DNA from: Pseudomonadota bacterium
Lineage (GTDB): Bacteria > Pseudomonadota > Alphaproteobacteria > Rhizobiales > Devosiaceae
Assembly (NCBI GenBank): GCA_023390785.1
Contig: JAEWCE010000282.1
Span: 1 to 36,026, forward strand
Length of the DNA stretch: 36,026 nt
Direction: 5' to 3'
The notes beneath the pieces were generated by a model. It ran no database searches. It was not told where the DNA came from and saw only the letters and a list, made by a program, of their open reading frames with translations. The position numbers and the translations under genes were made by a program. Shown piece by piece: positions 1 to 7,419 of this stretch (positions within the stretch are counted from its first letter, which is position 1; the number at the start of each line of letters is the position of its first letter).

Positions 1-111
1 CTCGGCATCACGCCGCAATTCGTGCCCGGCGAGGAGCAGCGCGACATCAACGCCCGCGACATCGCAGCCTGGAAGCAGGTCGCCAAGGACGCCGGCATCG
101 AGGTCAAGTGA
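1..111 (+). CDS. C-terminal end of a probable TctC/Bug-family substrate-binding protein (partial)
   Basis: The window opens inside a frame that reads 36 residues and ends ...DIAAWKQVAKDAGIEVK followed by TGA at 109-111. A tail with an aromatic residue, 'W-x-x-V-x-K-x-A-G-I', followed by a few residues is typical of the periplasmic solute-binding subunit of tripartite tricarboxylate transporters (TctC/Bug family). Family knowledge suggests it captures a carboxylate in the periplasm for TctAB. Only the tail is visible, so the assignment is tentative; the frame and stop are clear. Confidence 0.5.
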   Translation, partial: LGITPQFVPGEEQRDINARDIAAWKQVAKDAGIEVK

Positions 112-195
112 GCATGTTGAGACTGGGAGCGCGGACATGAGCCGCATCTTCGGCGCGGTGCGCCAGAACGGATATGTGGTGCGTGACATCCATGC

Positions 196-372
196 CGCGA
201 GGAAGCCGTTGTACAAGCCCTGGTTCGCCGCCAGCACCTTGCTCTGCCGGGCGAAAGCTTCGCTGGTCCCGAACGCCTTGCGACCGCGTGGCGTGTCCCA
301 GAGAAACATCTCCAGGACGACGACGTAGAGATGGATCAGGGCGACGAGCCCCGTGAAGATGTTGGCGAGCAT
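196..372 (-). pseudogene. Truncated DUF1304 membrane protein remnant
   Basis: Reading from ATG at 372 the frame gives MLANIFTGLVALIHLYVVVL, then EMFLWDTPRGRKAFG and KVLAANQGLYNGFLAA. These are the hallmarks of the first half of DUF1304 proteins, small membrane proteins of about 120 residues with four helices and unknown function. After about residue 57 the frame loses all resemblance (WMSRTTYPFW...) and stays open, without a stop, through the end of the neighbouring transporter gene. I infer that the second half was deleted and that this fragment is not functional. A larger replacement by recombination is an alternative explanation. Confidence 0.7.
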
Positions 373-405
373 GGCGCAGCATCGCCGAAAACGTCACAGA
401 CGAAA

Positions 406-427
406 AGGCCGCCCCCAAGGGCGGCCT
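406..427 (-). terminator. Rho-independent terminator of the CsbD-like gene
   Basis: A perfect 9-bp stem (aggccgccc / gggcggcct, 406-414 with 419-427) with a 4-nt loop is followed on the minus strand by TTTT (complement of 403-406). It lies about 55 bp downstream of the CsbD-like gene, which is transcribed towards it. Confidence 0.75.
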
Positions 428-480
428 CTTGTCTGGCCAGTGCGTGAGTTTACCGGCCGATCACTGAGCGTCGTTACTTC

Positions 481-663
481 TCAGTGTTTTAGGTCCTTGC
501 GGGCGTCGTCCTTGGCCTTGCCCACAGCGGATTGGAACTGGCCGGCCGCCTTGTCGAGCTTGCCTTCGGCCTGCAGCTTGACGTCACCCGTCATCTTGCC
601 GGCGGCATCCTTCATGGCGCCCTTCATCTGCTTGCCGGCGCCTTCAACCTGGTCCTTGTGCAT
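481..663 (-). CDS. CsbD-like small stress protein
   Basis: This is a 60-residue, highly hydrophilic protein with the CsbD-family pattern: MHKDQVEGAGKQMKGAMKDA followed by repeats of the type 'K-x-x-G-D-x-K-L-Q-A-E-G-K-x-D-K-A-x-G'. CsbD-like proteins are abundant general-stress proteins, often induced with the extracytoplasmic or general stress response; their biochemical role is not settled. Length equals the family norm. A GAGG sequence about 6 nt upstream of the ATG fits a ribosome-binding site, and a strong terminator follows. It appears to be a single-gene unit. The function call is by family resemblance only. Confidence 0.85.
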   Translation of the reverse strand: MHKDQVEGAGKQMKGAMKDAAGKMTGDVKLQAEGKLDKAAGQFQSAVGKAKDDARKDLKH

Positions 664-747
664 CTGGTTACCTCCTCAGACTGCAGTCCGAGGAGAAACG
701 GGCGGGCTGCGCGGCAGTTCCCGTCCGTTTCATGAATTCGGCCAGTG

Positions 748-1521
748 TCAGGTCGCAAGCCGCGCCGCGTAAGCCTTCATCGCGGCGGCGTGATAGTCCG
801 AAAAGCCCTCGGCGATCGCCTCATAGCGACTGACGAAGTCCGGGTGGCCCAGATGCAAGTCGGCGAGTCCGGCATAGGCCTCCGGCGGGCACGGTTTGTC
901 CCACATGGCCGCAACCCAGGCACGATGCCGCCGGAGCAGCGGGTCGAGGGCGCGACTGTCGGCCGGAACGCCGTTCTTCATGGCGTCCGCCCAGGCCTGC
1001 TCGACCTCCGCCAGTTCATCCATCAGTGCCTGCCGTTCGGCAGCGGTGAGCGCGTCGTACTTCTTGCGGCTCGCGACAATCCGCTCCGGCATGTCGCCAC
1101 CATACTTTTCGATCAACCAGGCCTCGTATTCGGCCTGCTTTTCGGGCGAGAAGCCCTTGTACAAATCCCCGTTTCGCATCGCATTCTCTCCATCAAGGCG
1201 GGCGATCGTGCGGTCGATCGTCCGGACAAGCTGGGCGTAGCGCTTGGCCTCCGCGGCAAGCCGGTCCCGCTGCTCGAGCAGCGCTCGGCGCTGGTCGAAA
1301 GCCGGATCGTCGAGACTGTCGCGGATCCGGTCGAGCGGGATGTCGAGCTCGCGTTGCAGCAGGATCTGCTGCAGCCGCATCAGCTCGGGTTCGCCATAGT
1401 AGCGATAGCGGTTGCGCCCAATGCGCGCGGGCTTGAGCAGGCCGATCTCGTCATAGTGGTGCAGCGCCCGGACGGAAACGCCCGAAAGCCTTGCCACCTG
1501 TTTGACCGTCAGCAGTTTCAT
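748..1521 (-). CDS. MerR-family regulator with TipAS-like C-terminal domain
   Basis: A 257-residue protein. Residues 1-70 form a MerR winged helix (LLTVKQVARLSGVSVRALHH, then YDEIGLLKPARIGRNRYRYY), followed by a dimerisation coiled coil to about residue 115 and a TipAS-type all-helical domain (YKGFSPEKQAEYEAWL... to ...GFSDYHAAAMKAYA). TipA-like regulators bind small hydrophobic compounds through the C-terminal domain and activate promoters with long spacers. I chose the ATG at 1521 because GAGGACAAGG lies just upstream and the HTH begins there; the open frame extends 15 residues further upstream with no family resemblance. The next gene on the same strand is about 80 bp upstream. The ligand cannot be inferred. 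Confidence 0.9.
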   Translation of the reverse strand: MKLLTVKQVARLSGVSVRALHHYDEIGLLKPARIGRNRYRYYGEPELMRLQQILLQRELDIPLDRIRDSLDDPAFDQRRALLEQRDRLAAEAKRYAQLVRTIDRTIARLDGENAMRNGDLYKGFSPEKQAEYEAWLIEKYGGDMPERIVASRKKYDALTAAERQALMDELAEVEQAWADAMKNGVPADSRALDPLLRRHRAWVAAMWDKPCPPEAYAGLADLHLGHPDFVSRYEAIAEGFSDYHAAAMKAYAARLAT

Positions 1522-1600
1522 CGCCTTGTCCTCGCGCGTCCGCCGGACAGGCAGATACTCCCTCACGCCACGTCAGGGTCAACAGGGCGAACCAACCGGC

Positions 1601-2079
1601 TCAACCGCAGGTCTTGAGCAGGCTGGCGATGGCTTTGCTGGAGCCCTTGAGCGAGAAGGTCTGGGCCGGATAGTTGCCGCTGGCTTCCGAGATGAACACC
1701 TCGTCGCCGCTCCCGAGGAACGCGATCATCGGGTCCGAGGGCGGGAAATAGGTGGCGAAGGCTCCGTCCATCTCCTCGTACTGCATGTGCCGGGTCAACT
1801 GTGCGCTTTCGTTCTCGAAGCGGAAATCGGCCTCGCTGGCGGGCGCCACGGTGTCGGCGGCCGTAAGGTAGCGCAGCATCACGCCCTCGTCGCCCGCGCA
1901 CATCAGCCGCAGCTCCGGCGTGACGCCGCCCTCGGCCGCGGCGGTCACCGATGCCACCAGCACCGATCCGCCCTCGTCCTCTTCCATCTGCGCGCTCCAG
2001 CTGCCGTCGGCGGCATGCGCAGGGCCGCCGCCAGCAGCAGTGCCAGGCAAAGCGACAGAGCACCATGCATCGCTGTCAT
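1601..2079 (-). pseudogene. Small secreted protein gene with a frameshift after the signal peptide
   Basis: The ATG at 2079 overlaps the stop of the upstream gene (ATGA, 4 nt) and opens a clear signal peptide (MTAMHGALSLCLALLLAAAL). The mature part, ADGSWSAQMEEDEGG... to ...SLLKTCG with two cysteines, lies in another frame ending at 1601. Inserting one base between 2020 and 2021 joins them as ...LAAALAHA-ADGSW, a perfect signal peptidase site. I therefore read this as one exported protein of about 158 residues broken by a single-base loss, either a real mutation or a sequencing error. A TTG start at 2050 would give an unlikely leaderless version. Family unknown; the mature region looks like a small periplasmic protein. 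Confidence 0.65.
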
Positions 2080-2366
2080 TGCTCCACCTCGCCGGCGTAG
2101 CTCACCTCGATGCGGTGAAATAGCGGCCCCTGCTTCATGCCGGCCAGCCAGGCGTCGAAGTCGGCGCGGTCCCGGAAACCGGCCCTGCGGGCGTCCGCTG
2201 CCGTCACGTCGGTCGGGTCCATCTCGTCCATGCGGCCGATCCGCAGCAGCCCGACCTTGGTCCTGAGCGTGCCGCCGGCCTTGACCGAGGGGCGCGTCCA
2301 GCGCCGGAACTGCAGCGTGATGTCGCCCCGCCGGATCGCCTCCAGCACCTCGGCCTTGATCAACAT
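2076..2366 (-). CDS. ASCH-domain-like small protein
   Basis: A 96-residue protein beginning MLIKAEVLEAIRRGDITLQF, then RRWTRPSVKAGGTLRTKVGL and ending ...FHRIEVSYAGEVEQ. An early strand-helix carrying an R-x-W motif, a basic 'K-x-G-G-x-x-R' segment and a closing strand of the type 'F-h-R-I-x-V' resemble ASCH/PUA-like domains, which bind RNA or nucleotides; this call is by pattern only. The start at 2366 is preceded by GGGGAGG; a longer frame reaches 2624 but is antisense to the secreted-protein gene at 2449. Its stop overlaps the start of the next gene (ATGA), so the two were probably translationally coupled. Confidence 0.7.
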   Translation of the reverse strand: MLIKAEVLEAIRRGDITLQFRRWTRPSVKAGGTLRTKVGLLRIGRMDEMDPTDVTAADARRAGFRDRADFDAWLAGMKQGPLFHRIEVSYAGEVEQ

Positions 2367-2448
2367 CGCCCGCCTCCCCTCACAACCGGCTTGCGGCGCC
2401 GCGCGCCCGGGCGTTTGATAGCGGGTCTGGGGACAGGGAGCACGTGCA

Positions 2449-2838
2449 ATGTTTCGTGCCATCGGCCTCGCCGCGATCCTGGTGCTGGTCCTGCCGGCAG
2501 CGACCCGGCTTGCCCTGGTCACCGCGCCCGAAGCGGCGGCGCTGACGCCGCATGACTGGCTCGGCGTCTGGCGCGACGGGCAGAACGTGGTGTGGATTTC
2601 GCAGAACCCCGACGACCTCGTCACCGTGGTCAGCGCGGCCTACTCGACCGGTGGCGCCAACCAGCCGGGACACGGCACGCTGCAGTTCGAGGCGATGCTC
2701 CAGGGCAACCGCATCCGCTACGCCGCCGACGCCGCTCCCTGCACCGCCGACATGCTCAATTTCGGAGGCCAGTTGATCGTGCAGGACAACGGCAATTGCG
2801 GTCCGGTCCGCTTCAACGGCGTCTATACGCACCAATAG
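2449..2838 (+). CDS. Small exported protein of unknown function
   Basis: A 129-residue protein with an N-terminal hydrophobic signal (MFRAIGLAAILVLVLPAATR; cleavage plausible near the A-A-A at about residue 31). The mature part, about 100 residues, has a tryptophan motif (HDWLGVWRDGQNVVWISQ), two cysteines (in APCTAD and GNCGPVRF) and ends FNGVYTHQ. The pattern suggests a small beta-rich lipocalin-like or DUF-type periplasmic fold, but I do not recognise the family. The stop codon lies one base from the CCA end of the split tRNA-Leu, so this is the last intact chromosomal gene before the island. Confidence 0.75.
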   Translation: MFRAIGLAAILVLVLPAATRLALVTAPEAAALTPHDWLGVWRDGQNVVWISQNPDDLVTVVSAAYSTGGANQPGHGTLQFEAMLQGNRIRYAADAAPCTADMLNFGGQLIVQDNGNCGPVRFNGVYTHQ

Positions 2839-2839
2839 C

Positions 2840-2899
2840 TGGTGCGGGCGAAGGGACTCGAACCCTTACGGCTTACAGCCCCGGGATTTTAAGTCCCGT
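2840..2899 (-). pseudogene. 3' half of a split host tRNA-Leu(UAA) (attL side)
   Basis: The minus strand reads the anticodon stem-loop cggga-cttaaaa-tcccg, a long variable arm, the T arm (aaggg ttcgagt ccctt), the acceptor 3' strand cgcccgc, then A and an encoded CCA at 2840. No D arm or 5' acceptor strand follows on the island side of 2899. The missing 5' half lies at 30365-30402, and joining the two gives an 85-nt tRNA-Leu with a 7-bp acceptor stem. The island therefore inserted in the anticodon loop and left this copy non-functional. Confidence 0.9.
2887..2899. repeat. attL core (13-bp direct repeat)
   Basis: ttttaagtcccgt is identical to 30365-30377. Identity stops at both edges (2886 a versus 30364 g; 2900 t versus 30378 a). 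It covers the anticodon loop and the 5' strand of the anticodon stem of the tRNA-Leu gene read on the minus strand. Confidence 0.88.
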
Positions 2900-3254
2900 T
2901 ATGATATCGCCCATCATCTTGAAATTTATGGACGAATTTGACGTTGCTGGCAAAAACGTGTAAGAAATTGTGCAAGGATTGGGCTTACGACCACACGTAA
3001 TTCCCTCCGCGATCGACGCCCTAGGGCCCGGACCACACTCGGGCCAAAGGGCCCAAATTTGGGCCAGACGGCCCGCTGTAGACGAGCAGAGGCTCGCTCC
3101 AGGTCCCGGTTGAAAGTTGAAATGAACGATCGGCGAAGTGCAGTTCGTCGCCGAGAGAGCTGACTTGACCGGTTGATGGTTCGTCGGAGCGCCACGCATC
3201 GACAGTCAAAAACATCGATGCGGCACAGACCGCCCGACGGGTCTGACGTTAAGC
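2900..3254. other. Non-coding left end of the island with a GGGCC-rich inverted repeat
   Basis: I see no convincing gene here; overlapping frames lack initiation signals and family resemblance. The main structure is at 3040-3075: a perfect 16-bp palindrome (ggcccaaatttgggcc, 3050-3065) flanked by cgggcc and ggcccg, able to form a long hairpin or cruciform. It could be a terminator for the leftward operon ending at 3255 or an accessory site for integrase action near attL. Confidence 0.5.
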
Positions 3255-4268
3255 TCAATGCAGAATGCGCCCACCTGCCGAGCCAAGATGCTCGACGCGA
3301 AGAAACCGCGCCAAATCCAAAGCGACAGCGGTCGCGTTGCTCGCGGCTATTCCCCTGATACTGCCTCGGGAACCGAGGTCTAGATGTGTCTTCTTCGTCG
3401 CGTGATCGGATATCCCGCGAACGGCAAACGCGACGCCAGCGCCAATGTTGGCCTTCTTGTGCGCCAAGAAGAATCCAAACGACTCCATATCTACCGCGAG
3501 CAAATCGTCACCGCGCCAGGAGAGTCGCGTCATGTCCAGGGGATCATTCTTCTGGACATAGTAGTCTGTCGACCTGTCGGCATTTCGCTCCCGGATCAGT
3601 CTCACGTACTCATCCGAATCTATGACAAAGTCTGATCCGAAGATGGTGGTCCCAACGACCTTCGGAGCCGCATTCGAGAATGTCTGCCCTTCGACATCCG
3701 CCGCCTGAATGGGCTGTAAGGAGAGGGGCTGCTTCTTTAAGCCGCTAAGATAAAGGCTGAGCGCCGTATGACTATTCTCCAAGTCCAACCACCGCCGGCG
3801 TTGTCTCATGAAGGTGCTCAACATCAAGCGGTCGCGGAAGTCGACTGTTATCCCTCCCACAGGCGTAACCCGCGACGCGTCGTCACTAAACCGCTCACGG
3901 CTCGGGTCGAGCGTCTTATAAGCGTCAGGGGCCATCATCTTCGCCCCCGTGGATACGACAACATCGCCAACGGTCACCTGTGTGGGATCCAGTGATCCCG
4001 CTATGCCTGCCATAATCGCGATATTTGGGCGGCGTTGGATAAGAACCGGAGAGACGCTTGTGCCGATGTCCAAATTCCCCTGTTCGCGCAGGCAGTGAAT
4101 GATCACATGCCAGTCGGACTCGTGCCGCTGGGAAAAGGTGAAGACGTACTGGGGCAAGGTTGCATGATGATATTGATCATCGCAGCGTCCACCATCTCTC
4201 TCAAGAAGCGCGTAAGCCTGCTCGAGTTCCTCGTCCAGGGCGAAGAAAATAACGGCAACATTGGCCAA
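3255..4268 (-). CDS. Nucleoside phosphorylase/nucleosidase superfamily protein (possible defence effector)
   Basis: A 337-residue protein starting MANVAVIFFALDEELEQAYA, the usual first strand and loop of PNP_UDP_1 proteins. The family glycine-rich core is at residues 82-106 (IAIMAGIAGSLDP...VGDVVVS). The substrate and catalytic motifs are present as VDMES (259-263) and RGISDHA (284-290, with the Asp288 position expected for base protonation), and a final helix ends ATAVALDLARFL. Family members cleave N-glycosidic bonds of nucleosides or nucleotides. Domains of this kind also serve as NAD/ATP/nucleoside-depleting effectors in bacterial immunity, and the diverged middle insertion (about residues 110-200) argues against ordinary MTA/SAH nucleosidase. 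The start is TTG. It is the second gene of an operon with the 190-aa gene 36 bp upstream. Confidence 0.8.
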   Translation of the reverse strand: MANVAVIFFALDEELEQAYALLERDGGRCDDQYHHATLPQYVFTFSQRHESDWHVIIHCLREQGNLDIGTSVSPVLIQRRPNIAIMAGIAGSLDPTQVTVGDVVVSTGAKMMAPDAYKTLDPSRERFSDDASRVTPVGGITVDFRDRLMLSTFMRQRRRWLDLENSHTALSLYLSGLKKQPLSLQPIQAADVEGQTFSNAAPKVVGTTIFGSDFVIDSDEYVRLIRERNADRSTDYYVQKNDPLDMTRLSWRGDDLLAVDMESFGFFLAHKKANIGAGVAFAVRGISDHATKKTHLDLGSRGSIRGIAASNATAVALDLARFLRVEHLGSAGGRILH

Positions 4269-4304
4269 AAGGAGTTCCCCCCAACCCCCTGAAAATTGGT
4301 TTGA

Positions 4305-4877
4305 TTAGTGCGCGAGCAATTGAGTGTGATACGTCGCGTTATATCTACCCATCAACGCGCGCCATCCCGGCGATGTGGCCACTATCTCCTTATTAAAGGA
4401 GCTGGGCTCGTGGCCATTGGGCACGCGGTGTGGGTCCGCCAGGATCGTGAACCTAGCGTAGAAGCATCCTAGGGCGGCTTCTGAAACGAAATTCACCAAA
4501 GGGATTTGATGGCCGATGGACTGGCGAAGGTCATAGGCGTCGGCGACGACGAACTCATCAAGAATGGTTTCCTCGAAAGTAGCGCCTTCTTTCGCATATC
4601 CAATCAGCAGATTGGAAATGACTTCGAAGTCCAATACGGGACGCCGTTTGCCGATTTCTACTCCCGCCTGCGCCGCTTCAATTTTTACGTGATTTCCTTT
4701 GCCGAGCAGACTTAGAAGATACAGGGCGATGTAGAAGTCATCGAAGGTCGGGTTCTTCCCAGCCAACCCCAAGCTTAATAGCGAGTCCTTTTCGGCTTTT
4801 GAGAGCTTAGCGGACTTGTTGTAGATGTCGCTGAGGCGGTGCGTTGCCTCTTCCGAAAGTAAAATTCCGACCTTCAT
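4305..4877 (-). CDS. Unknown 190-aa protein, first gene of the phosphorylase operon
   Basis: This mainly alpha-helical, soluble protein (MKVGILLSEEATHRLSDIYN...) has no signal peptide and no motif I recognise. The middle reads VLDFEVISNLLIGYAKEGAT followed by an acidic stretch, EETILDEFVVADAYDLRQSI. It is transcribed with the nucleoside phosphorylase-like gene 36 bp downstream and preceded by a strong sigma70-like promoter. A sensor, immunity or regulator role for the downstream enzyme is inferred from pairing alone. The AT-rich composition differs from the chromosomal flanks and fits recent acquisition. Confidence 0.72.
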   Translation of the reverse strand: MKVGILLSEEATHRLSDIYNKSAKLSKAEKDSLLSLGLAGKNPTFDDFYIALYLLSLLGKGNHVKIEAAQAGVEIGKRRPVLDFEVISNLLIGYAKEGATFEETILDEFVVADAYDLRQSIGHQIPLVNFVSEAALGCFYARFTILADPHRVPNGHEPSSFNKEIVATSPGWRALMGRYNATYHTQLLAH

Positions 4878-4895
4878 GATGCCTCTGTTTTAGGC

Positions 4896-4925
4896 ATTAT
4901 CCAACTATGCACAGTATTTAGTCAA
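4896..4925 (-). promoter_or_regulatory. Sigma70-like promoter of the phosphorylase operon
   Basis: On the minus strand TTGACT (920-925 of the 4000s) and GATAAT (4896-4901) are separated by 18 bp, close to consensus. A short inverted repeat, gcct-aaaacag-aggc, lies between the -10 box and the ATG at 4877 and could be an operator or leader hairpin. Confidence 0.65.
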
Positions 4926-5112
4926 TCCCTGCGAATCGACTGTCGAATGGTGACCTAGGTGGGTTACGATCAGATTGCCATGGGCGGTGACGGTATCGAC
5001 GACTAACCGCGGACTATCCCCAACCTAGCGCCTGAATCTGCATTCTGGAAAGGCCTGCAGCTAAAGGGGAATCTCACTCAGGAGGCTGGGTTCCCGGGCT
5101 CGAGGCAATTGG
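4926..5112. other. Intergenic stretch between the relaxase gene end and the 190-aa operon promoter
   Basis: No gene, strong hairpin or repeat is apparent. Both neighbours read on the minus strand: the operon to the left starts here and the relaxase gene to the right ends here. Confidence 0.4.
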
Positions 5113-7419
5113 TCATAGCTCCCGCCCAAAATCCTTCCCCTCGTTCTTCTCCCGCCACTTGGACATCGCAAACCTGATCTGCTCTGCCCGGTCCCGGGGA
5201 GCTATGCGGTCGCTCATATTCTCGATGGCCTGTGTCACTTCGCGCGTCATCATCGGCTCCGTGTAATCGAGGGTTGTCTCTTTCGTTCGACGGCGGGAGA
5301 GCGATTGGATGAGGGCGGCCTGCGAGGCAAACTGATCCCGGCCGTAGTGCAGTTGAACCTCGCCGCGCTGACGGGAGAGCGCAACGTACGCCATGTGCCG
5401 GTCCATTGACCTGCCGGCGAGGACAAAAGCGCGCTCCACCGTCGTGCCCTGCGCCTTGTGAACGGTCATCGCATACCCGTGCGCCAGGTTGCGATACCGG
5501 CTGAGGTCGACCACCACACGGCGATTCCCCGTACCGTCCAGGCGGACCACGAGCGTGCCCGCCCCGAATGCTTCGAGCGTACCCAGGGTGCCATTGCGTA
5601 CGCCCGTGCGCCGGTCATTCTTGGTGAACAGCAGCCGTTCGCCGACCGCGAGCTTCAGGGACATTTCGCGGGTCGGCTTGCCGATCCGTTCCTCGACCGC
5701 GCTGAGAGAGCGCTCGCCGCTGAGCTTGCCAGCATCCTTCATGGCGCTCCGGGCAAGCGAATTGAGCCGGGCAACATCCATGCGCGTAGCGGCAAGGATC
5801 AGGGCCGGATTGGGGGGACGGTCCTTGCCGTCAGCCCCTCCGATCTCCTTTGCCCAGTATGCGACGAGTTGTTCGGCCGCGCCGTCCTTGGTGGCATGCG
5901 CCTGTATGGCGCCATTGCGCGCATACGCCTCGATGGCATCGCCCGTCCGGCCGGAGGCGAGGTCGGTCGTCGCCTGCCGCTGCCACGCGGTGCGCTGCCG
6001 GACCACCTCGGTGATCGTGGCGGTATCGACGCGCTCGGAGACAATCCGATAAGCGGCACCAGCCTCGATGGCCTGCAGCTGCTCGGGATCGCCGATCATG
6101 ACAACCTTGGCACCACCCAGCCGTGCGGCCGAGACAACCTGCTGCATCTGGCGGCTGCCGACCATCCCGGCTTCATCGATCACCAGAATGTCTTTGGGGC
6201 CCAGTGACGTCGCGTTGTTGGCAAGCCCCCATTGGAGCGCATGCAGCGTGCATGAGGAGATGCCGCTCCCCTGTTCCAGACCCTCGGCCGCGATGCCGGA
6301 CAGGGCCGCGCCGCGCACGCTGTACCCCGATGCCTCCCAAACCTCGCGCGCCGCCTTGAGCATTGTCGACTTGCCGGTGCCGGCGTAACCGGTGACGCAG
6401 GCAATCGCCTCAGGACCCGTCACATGCGCCAGCGCGGCCCGCTGACCGGGGGTCAATGACCCGGCGTTGTTACGTGTACGTTTCGCATCGCGGCTGATTG
6501 CGTGGCTTTGGTCCTGGCTCATTGCGTCGACCGTCGCCGCGAGGATCGCTTCCGCCCGCACCATGGTCTGTGTGCTCATGCGGTCCGTTCCCTTGAACCG
6601 CACCAGCTCGGGATCGGCCTCGACCCTCGCCAGAAGATCTGTGAAAGCTGCAGCGCTGTTGGTCAGCGCTCCAACGAGACGCGCCAGATCCTGCCGCGTG
6701 AACGTGCTTTCGGTCCGGGTGAGGCTCTGCAGCACGCGCTTGACCGGATCGCCGCCCTTGACGCTGAGACCATCCTCCAGGGCGCGCCGCTCGAACCACA
6801 TCGCCCGCGTGGGCGAGAAATCCCGGATGGGAACGAAGGCGCTGGGCTCCCGATCGTTGTCCCGCTCTGCCTTGCGCACGGCCGCGAGCGCCCGCCGGTC
6901 CTCGTTGTTGAGGATGCGCTGCTCGCAGTGGATCATGTGCTCGCGCTCGTACGCCTCGGCCCAGCGCGAGAACTCCAGCTTGGTGAACTTCAGGTCCGCT
7001 GTGCGGCCCGTGTAGGGGTGCACGGTATTCACGACGACATGCAGATGCATGTGTTCCTTGTCGCGGTGGCCACTGATGACGGCTTGATGGGCCTCGAGCC
7101 CGAGCGCCCTAAGACTCGAAAGTGCCATCGCCTTCATGTGTTCTTCTGAGGGCTGCTCCCCGTGTGCCCATGACAGCGTGTAGTGCAGCACTGGTTCGCT
7201 GTTCTTGCGGCCGCGCGCCTCGACGCCGGCGTGCTCTTTCAGCGCGGCCTGATCCTTCCACGTTGCAAACATTTCGAACCAGGCATCCTCGGCGGAGGAC
7301 ACCAGGTTCCGGGTCATGGACCACGAAACGCGCTCAGAGCTCTCCTTCTGCGGATCGTGCAGGATGTACATGCACGCTCCTTTGAAACTCCTCCCGCGCT
7401 TGTGGAGGCGCGGAATCAT
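5113..7419 (-). CDS. TraA/MobA-type relaxase fused to a SF1 helicase
   Basis: A 768-residue protein that nicks oriT and unwinds DNA for conjugative transfer. The N-terminus MIPRLHKRGRSFKGACMYIL matches relaxases of this type, with a candidate nicking tyrosine at Y18. The metal-binding three-histidine motif HMHLHVVVN is at residues 123-131. The helicase half has Walker A GYAGTGKS (344-351), Walker B LVIDEA (412-417) and a late motif HGYAMTVHKAQGTT typical of RecD/TraA-like SF1 helicases. I start at the ATG at 7419, where the family motif begins; the frame stays open 21 residues upstream. It overlaps the end of the MobC-like gene by 86 bp in another frame, implying coupled expression. It is shorter than the 1000-1500-residue TraA proteins of rhizobial plasmids. 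Confidence 0.92.
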   Translation of the reverse strand: MIPRLHKRGRSFKGACMYILHDPQKESSERVSWSMTRNLVSSAEDAWFEMFATWKDQAALKEHAGVEARGRKNSEPVLHYTLSWAHGEQPSEEHMKAMALSSLRALGLEAHQAVISGHRDKEHMHLHVVVNTVHPYTGRTADLKFTKLEFSRWAEAYEREHMIHCEQRILNNEDRRALAAVRKAERDNDREPSAFVPIRDFSPTRAMWFERRALEDGLSVKGGDPVKRVLQSLTRTESTFTRQDLARLVGALTNSAAAFTDLLARVEADPELVRFKGTDRMSTQTMVRAEAILAATVDAMSQDQSHAISRDAKRTRNNAGSLTPGQRAALAHVTGPEAIACVTGYAGTGKSTMLKAAREVWEASGYSVRGAALSGIAAEGLEQGSGISSCTLHALQWGLANNATSLGPKDILVIDEAGMVGSRQMQQVVSAARLGGAKVVMIGDPEQLQAIEAGAAYRIVSERVDTATITEVVRQRTAWQRQATTDLASGRTGDAIEAYARNGAIQAHATKDGAAEQLVAYWAKEIGGADGKDRPPNPALILAATRMDVARLNSLARSAMKDAGKLSGERSLSAVEERIGKPTREMSLKLAVGERLLFTKNDRRTGVRNGTLGTLEAFGAGTLVVRLDGTGNRRVVVDLSRYRNLAHGYAMTVHKAQGTTVERAFVLAGRSMDRHMAYVALSRQRGEVQLHYGRDQFASQAALIQSLSRRRTKETTLDYTEPMMTREVTQAIENMSDRIAPRDRAEQIRFAMSKWREKNEGKDFGREL

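Noticed and set aside
1502..2266. Large plus-strand frames such as 745-1617 and 1502-2266
   Set aside because: They are antisense shadows of the MerR/TipAS and neighbouring genes in GC-rich DNA and lack any family pattern.
2840..2899. A complete tRNA gene at the left boundary
   Set aside because: Only anticodon stem-loop, variable arm, T arm and 3' acceptor strand are present; the 5' half is at 30365-30402.
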